10,096 nucleotides of DNA, from NCBI GenBank assembly GCA_934621705.1, contig CAKTUP010000075.1, positions 1-10,096 of the forward strand, read 5' to 3'. A program made the translations under genes and the position numbers. Each line of letters starts with the position of its first letter. Position 1 is the first letter of the stretch. Shown piece after piece: positions 7,899-10,096 of this stretch. The notes under the pieces are model-generated. The model was given only the letters and a program-made list of their open reading frames with translations. It ran no database searches and was not told the origin of the DNA. The stretch is from an uncultured Petrimonas sp. (GTDB taxonomy: Bacteria > Bacteroidota > Bacteroidia > Bacteroidales > Dysgonomonadaceae).

Positions 7899-8516
7899 AT
7901 GGATACAACTGAAATAAAAAACAGAGAAGAGGCTGAAGCCATTGCAGCAGAACACGCGCATCACGCAGAACTGAATACGTTTGGGTTCTGGATTTACCTG
8001 ATGAGCGATTTGGTGATATTTTCGGTCTTATTCGCCACATTTGTCGTTCTCGGGAAAAACTATGCCGGCGGCCCCGAACCCGCTGAGTTGTTCAGCCTTC
8101 CGTTTTTATTCACAGAAACCATGCTTCTGCTTCTCAGCAGCGTTACATTCGGATTCAGCATGGTGGCAATGAACAATAACAACAAGAAAGCCGTAATTAC
8201 CGGACTCATCATTACCGGCCTGTTGGGGCTGGGATTTATCGGGATGGAGTTGTACGAGTTTTACGAACTTATCCACGCGGGGCACGGCCCCGATAAAAGC
8301 GGATTTCTTTCGGCTTTTTTCACCTTGGTAGCCACGCACGGCGCGCACGTTACTTTCGGGTTGATATGGCTGATTGTAATGATCATACAGATAGTAAAGG
8401 GAGGTTTTTCTCACGGAGTCCGTTCGCGATTGGTGAGGCTGAGCCTGTTCTGGCACTTCCTCGACATTGTTTGGGTGGGCGTTTTCACGTTCGTTTACCT
8501 GATGGGAATGGTGTAA
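7899..8516 (+). CDS. cyoC: CyoC, cytochrome bo3 quinol oxidase subunit III
   Basis: This is subunit III of the bo3 oxidase, a COX3-family membrane protein thought to stabilise the complex. It has no redox centre. The 205 residues match E. coli CyoC (204) and form five hydrophobic segments, at about 29-51, 68-90, 98-117, 136-160 and 181-204. Family features include a hydrophilic, His/Glu-rich N-terminus, FGFWIYLMSDL (28-38), the FTETMLLLLSSVTFGF segment (71-86), the ATHGAHVTFGL helix with its histidines, and the LFWHFLDIVW motif near the end. It starts directly after the cyoB stop with a full AAGGAGG ribosome-binding site, and is followed 50 bp later by cyoD. Both facts place it in the cyoABCD operon. 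Confidence 0.97.
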   Translation: MDTTEIKNREEAEAIAAEHAHHAELNTFGFWIYLMSDLVIFSVLFATFVVLGKNYAGGPEPAELFSLPFLFTETMLLLLSSVTFGFSMVAMNNNNKKAVITGLIITGLLGLGFIGMELYEFYELIHAGHGPDKSGFLSAFFTLVATHGAHVTFGLIWLIVMIIQIVKGGFSHGVRSRLVRLSLFWHFLDIVWVGVFTFVYLMGMV

Positions 8517-8566
8517 ACTTAATTCGAAATTAAACAGAAACAAAAAAACAATAGGAGACAACAATA

Positions 8567-8902
8567 ATGGATCAATCGCATCATGAAAATGAAAATATGG
8601 GTGCAGGGCACATCACCAAAAAGAATTACATCATTGGTTTTGTACTCGCCACGCTGTTTACGTTACTGTCTTTCGGATTAGTGGCTTTTAAAGACTCCCT
8701 CCCGAAAATCGCAATTATTATTTCGCTTTCGGTAGCGGCCTTGTTGCAGATGTTTGTTCATTTGTATTACTTTCTGCACCTCAACAAATCGTCTGAGCAG
8801 CGGTGGAACGTCATTGCCCTGGCATTTACCGCTTTGCTGATATTCATATTCGTAGGCGGCACCATTTGGGTGATGTACACGCTGAATTTGAGGATGATGT
8901 AA
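8567..8902 (+). CDS. cyoD: CyoD, cytochrome bo3 quinol oxidase subunit IV
   Basis: This is the small subunit IV of the bo3 oxidase, thought to assist assembly of the CuB site. The 111 residues (109 in E. coli) start with a His-rich cytoplasmic stretch and contain three hydrophobic helices at about 21-40, 47-70 and 80-104. The VHLYYFLHLN segment (64-73) and IWVMYTLNLRMM (100-111) match the corresponding E. coli stretches VHLVCFLHMN and IWIMWNLNYNMM. AGGAGA at 8553-8558 is 8 nt from the ATG. It is the last gene of the operon. E. coli continues with cyoE, which here is divergent from cyoA instead. A 37-bp repeat begins 5 bp after its stop codon. Confidence 0.95.
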   Translation: MDQSHHENENMGAGHITKKNYIIGFVLATLFTLLSFGLVAFKDSLPKIAIIISLSVAALLQMFVHLYYFLHLNKSSEQRWNVIALAFTALLIFIFVGGTIWVMYTLNLRMM

Positions 8903-8907
8903 GGGTA

Positions 8908-9009
8908 GGGTGGAAGAACATCCAAAACATCCAATGAAAACAAGAACATGGGTGCTTGGAGAGATCGAAAGCGGGTGGAAGAACATCCAAAACATCCAAT
9001 GAAAACAAG
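8908..9009. repeat. Two perfect 37-bp direct repeats with a 28-bp spacer
   Basis: An identical 37-bp sequence occurs at 8908-8944 and 8973-9009. It starts GGGTGGAAGAACATCC and ends CAATGAAAACAAG. The 28-bp spacer is 8945-8972. Each copy also contains AACATCCAA twice in partial tandem. Repeat and spacer sizes fall in the CRISPR range, but there are only two copies, no cas gene and no leader. A simple 65-bp duplication next to the operon end is equally possible. The second copy runs into the hairpin at 9009-9040. Confidence 0.75.
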
Positions 9010-9040
9010 TGGCCAAAAGGTAATAGTACTTTTTGGCCAC
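9009..9040 (+). terminator. Hairpin downstream of cyoABCD, possible terminator
   Basis: GTGGCCAAAA (9009-9018) pairs perfectly with TTTTGGCCAC (9031-9040). Pairing continues inward for three positions (one G.T), leaving a 6-nt loop. It lies about 105 bp after cyoD and before the hicAB promoter. No T-run follows the stem, so it is not a textbook Rho-independent terminator. It may block read-through or protect the 3' end of the cyo mRNA. Confidence 0.45.
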
Positions 9041-9092
9041 TGTTGGTTGTGTGCTGTTTTAGCCCATTAACCGATTGCATATAGAAAATTAT

Positions 9093-9123
9093 TTTGCAAA
9101 TTATAAATCAATAGCTATATTTG
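9093..9123 (+). promoter_or_regulatory. Predicted Bacteroidetes-type promoter for hicAB
   Basis: TTTG at 9093-9096 and TATATTTG at 9116-9123 match the -33 and -7 consensus exactly with a 19-nt spacer, the best promoter in the window. Transcription would start near 9130, about 20 nt before the hicA ATG. The 8-bp palindrome TTTGCAAA (9093-9100) overlaps the -33 box, and AAATTAT occurs twice at 12-bp period (9086-9092, 9098-9104). HicB antitoxins often repress their own promoters, so these are candidate operator elements (inference). Confidence 0.6.
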
Positions 9124-9151
9124 CGACTGAAATTAGACACAAAAAAACGAT

Positions 9152-9416
9152 ATGAGTCGAAAAGAGAAGCTGATAAAAACGGTTTTTGTCGCAACCCAAA
9201 GATTTTACGTTTCAAGAGTTGGTGACGTTGTTTTCGATATTTGGTTTTACCGTTAATAAAAAAGGAAAAACTTCGGGTTCACGTGTCGAGTTTGTAAACG
9301 ATGCCGCAGAAAAATCGTATAGTATGCATAAACCACATCCTTCTAATGTGCTAAAACCTTACGCAATGAAGCAGGCTTTGGATTTTTTGAAAGATGAAAA
9401 CTTTGTAAAAGAATAG
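9152..9416 (+). CDS. hicA: HicA-family toxin, apparently frameshifted near its start
   Basis: HicA toxins are small double-stranded-RNA-binding-fold mRNA interferases, neutralised by HicB. The gene is readable only in two frames. ATG 9152 gives MSRKEKLIK and then leaves the family frame. The rest, RFLSQPKDFTFQELV onward to the stop at 9416, is one frame over. Removing one A from the A5 run at 9175-9179 would join them into an 87-residue HicA of normal length. As written, only a TTG at 9186 would start the main frame (76 residues), losing the first helix. The conserved core GKTSGSRVEF and HKPHPSNVLKPY are present. The catalytic His of E. coli-type HicA is Arg here (GSR rather than GSH). hicB follows after 4 bp. 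Options are a real inactivating mutation, a sequencing error in the homopolymer, slippage, or TTG initiation. Confidence 0.8.
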
Positions 9417-9420
9417 CAAA

Positions 9421-9753
9421 ATGGACAAATTAAAATACAAAGGATATACAGGTTCAGTCGAATACAGCGAAGAAAGCGATTGCCTTTTCGGTAAGGTGCT
9501 CGGATTGAAAAACCATTCCATCACTTACGAAGGCGATACTCTCGCCGAATTGAAAGAAGATTTTCGAACCGGTGTGGATAGCTATCTGCAACTTTGCGAA
9601 CAAAAAGGATGGAAGCCTGTCATCCCTTACAGCGGTACCCTCAACGTCCGCCTCACTCCACAAATTCACGCGCGCATTGCCGCACTTGCTGAACAAGCCG
9701 GCGTTTCGCTCAATGCGTTTATTAAAGAAACGCTCACAAAAGCAATTATGTGA
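9421..9753 (+). CDS. hicB: HicB-family antitoxin
   Basis: This is the antitoxin partner of HicA, which binds the toxin and probably represses its own promoter. The 110-residue protein has the two-part HicB layout. The N-terminal partial RNase H-like HicB domain (about 1-62) contains YTGSVEYSEESDCLFGKVLG and the family motif TLAELKEDFRTGVDSYLQ. A C-terminal ribbon-helix-helix (Arc-like) domain (about 74-109, LNVRLTPQIHARIAALAEQ then SLNAFIKETL) is suited to DNA binding. It is intact and in frame, unlike hicA. The toxin-first order and 4-bp gap are typical of hicAB. A bidirectional terminator follows the stop codon, and the next gene, nqrF, is convergent. Confidence 0.94.
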   Translation: MDKLKYKGYTGSVEYSEESDCLFGKVLGLKNHSITYEGDTLAELKEDFRTGVDSYLQLCEQKGWKPVIPYSGTLNVRLTPQIHARIAALAEQAGVSLNAFIKETLTKAIM

Positions 9754-9771
9754 GAGAAACAAACCCAAAAT

Positions 9772-9803
9772 AAAAACAGCAACCCCAAAAGGCTGCTGTT
9801 TTT
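9772..9803. terminator. Bidirectional Rho-independent terminator
   Basis: AAAAACAGCA (9772-9781) and TGCTGTTTTT (9794-9803) form a perfect 10-bp stem around a 12-nt loop. The plus strand ends in a T-rich tract, and the A-rich left arm supplies the U-tract on the minus strand. It sits between the convergent hicB and nqrF, so it can end both transcripts. Confidence 0.85.
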
Positions 9804-9829
9804 GTTTTATTTGGCTTTCTGTTTTCCGA

Positions 9830-10096
9830 TTACCCAAAATCATCAAACATAATCATTTCGGGCGGAACGCCAAGGCTGTCCAACATCCGTTGCACGGCGG
9901 CTGCCATGGGGCCTGGGCCGCACATGTAGAACTCGATATCTTCGGGGGCATCGTGATTTTTCAGATACGTATCGTAGATAACTTGGTGAACAAATCCCGG
10001 TGTATATTTCACTCCTGCTGCATCGGCTGCCGGATCGGGGCGGTCTAATGCCAAATGGAAAGAAAAGTTAGGGAATTGACGCTCTAATTCGTAGAA
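9830..10096 (-). CDS. nqrF: NqrF, Na+-NQR subunit F, C-terminal fragment
   Basis: This is the end of the NADH-oxidising subunit of the sodium-pumping NADH:quinone oxidoreductase (Na+-NQR), a membrane complex that reduces quinone and exports Na+. Only the last 88 codons are in the window. The frame is open to the right edge at 10096. The fragment belongs to the ferredoxin-reductase-like NAD-binding domain. It shows FYELERQFPNFSFHLALDRP, the NqrF-like VHQVIYDTYLKNHDAPEDIE and the nucleotide-binding FYMCGPGPM. The terminal segment, LGVPPEMIMFDDFG, is characteristic of NqrF and distinguishes it from other FAD/NAD oxidoreductases such as phenol hydroxylase reductase components. The other nqr genes would lie beyond the right edge. 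The product probably supplies quinol to an oxidase such as CyoABCD. Confidence 0.93.
   Translation of the reverse strand, partial: FYELERQFPNFSFHLALDRPDPAADAAGVKYTPGFVHQVIYDTYLKNHDAPEDIEFYMCGPGPMAAAVQRMLDSLGVPPEMIMFDDFG

Noticed and set aside
4839-8902. Cytochrome c oxidase (aa3/caa3 type)
   Set aside because: Subunit II has no CuA cysteines and no heme c motif, and subunit I keeps the quinol-site residues, so it is a quinol oxidase.
8908-9009. CRISPR array
   Set aside because: Repeat (37 bp) and spacer (28 bp) sizes fit, but there are only two repeats and one spacer, no cas gene and no leader. Kept as a direct repeat only.

Overview
The window looks like a chromosomal segment of a Bacteroidota (Bacteroidetes) bacterium. 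The evidence is four promoters that fit the Bacteroidetes -7 consensus TAnnTTTG (near 3694, 4722, 4857 and 9116), moderate GC with AT-rich intergenic DNA, and the tail of an Na+-translocating NADH:quinone reductase gene (nqrF). This taxonomic call is inference. No rRNA or other phylogenetic marker is present.

Layout, left to right. Positions 1-363 hold no convincing gene but contain a dense array of seven hairpin-forming inverted repeats (77-299). Next is a leftward block: cyoE (heme O synthase, 4648-3779), cydD (3619-1979) and cydC (1962-364). CydD and CydC are the two halves of the heterodimeric ABC exporter CydDC. A 253-bp divergent promoter region separates this block from the rightward operon cyoA-cyoB-cyoC-cyoD (4902-8902), a complete cytochrome bo3-type quinol oxidase. 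Then comes a 249-bp spacer with two perfect 37-bp direct repeats 28 bp apart and a strong hairpin. It is followed by a HicA-HicB toxin-antitoxin pair (9152-9753) in which hicA appears frameshifted, a bidirectional terminator (9772-9803), and the 3' end of nqrF on the minus strand (9830-10096), running off the right edge.

How the genes fit together. NqrF belongs to an entry complex that oxidises NADH and reduces quinone. CyoABCD oxidises quinol and reduces O2 to water. CyoE farnesylates heme b to the heme O needed in the CyoB active site. CydDC is classically required to assemble cytochromes and more recently was described as a heme transporter. Here it is grouped with the bo3 oxidase and heme O synthase, with no cydAB in the window. 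The locus therefore reads as a terminal-oxidase and heme-supply module, flanked on one side by a hairpin repeat element and on the other by a toxin-antitoxin insertion.

The core genes belong to known families. The less ordinary parts are the hairpin array, the cyoE-cydDC/cyoABCD arrangement, the repeat pair downstream of cyoD, and the one-base frameshift in hicA.
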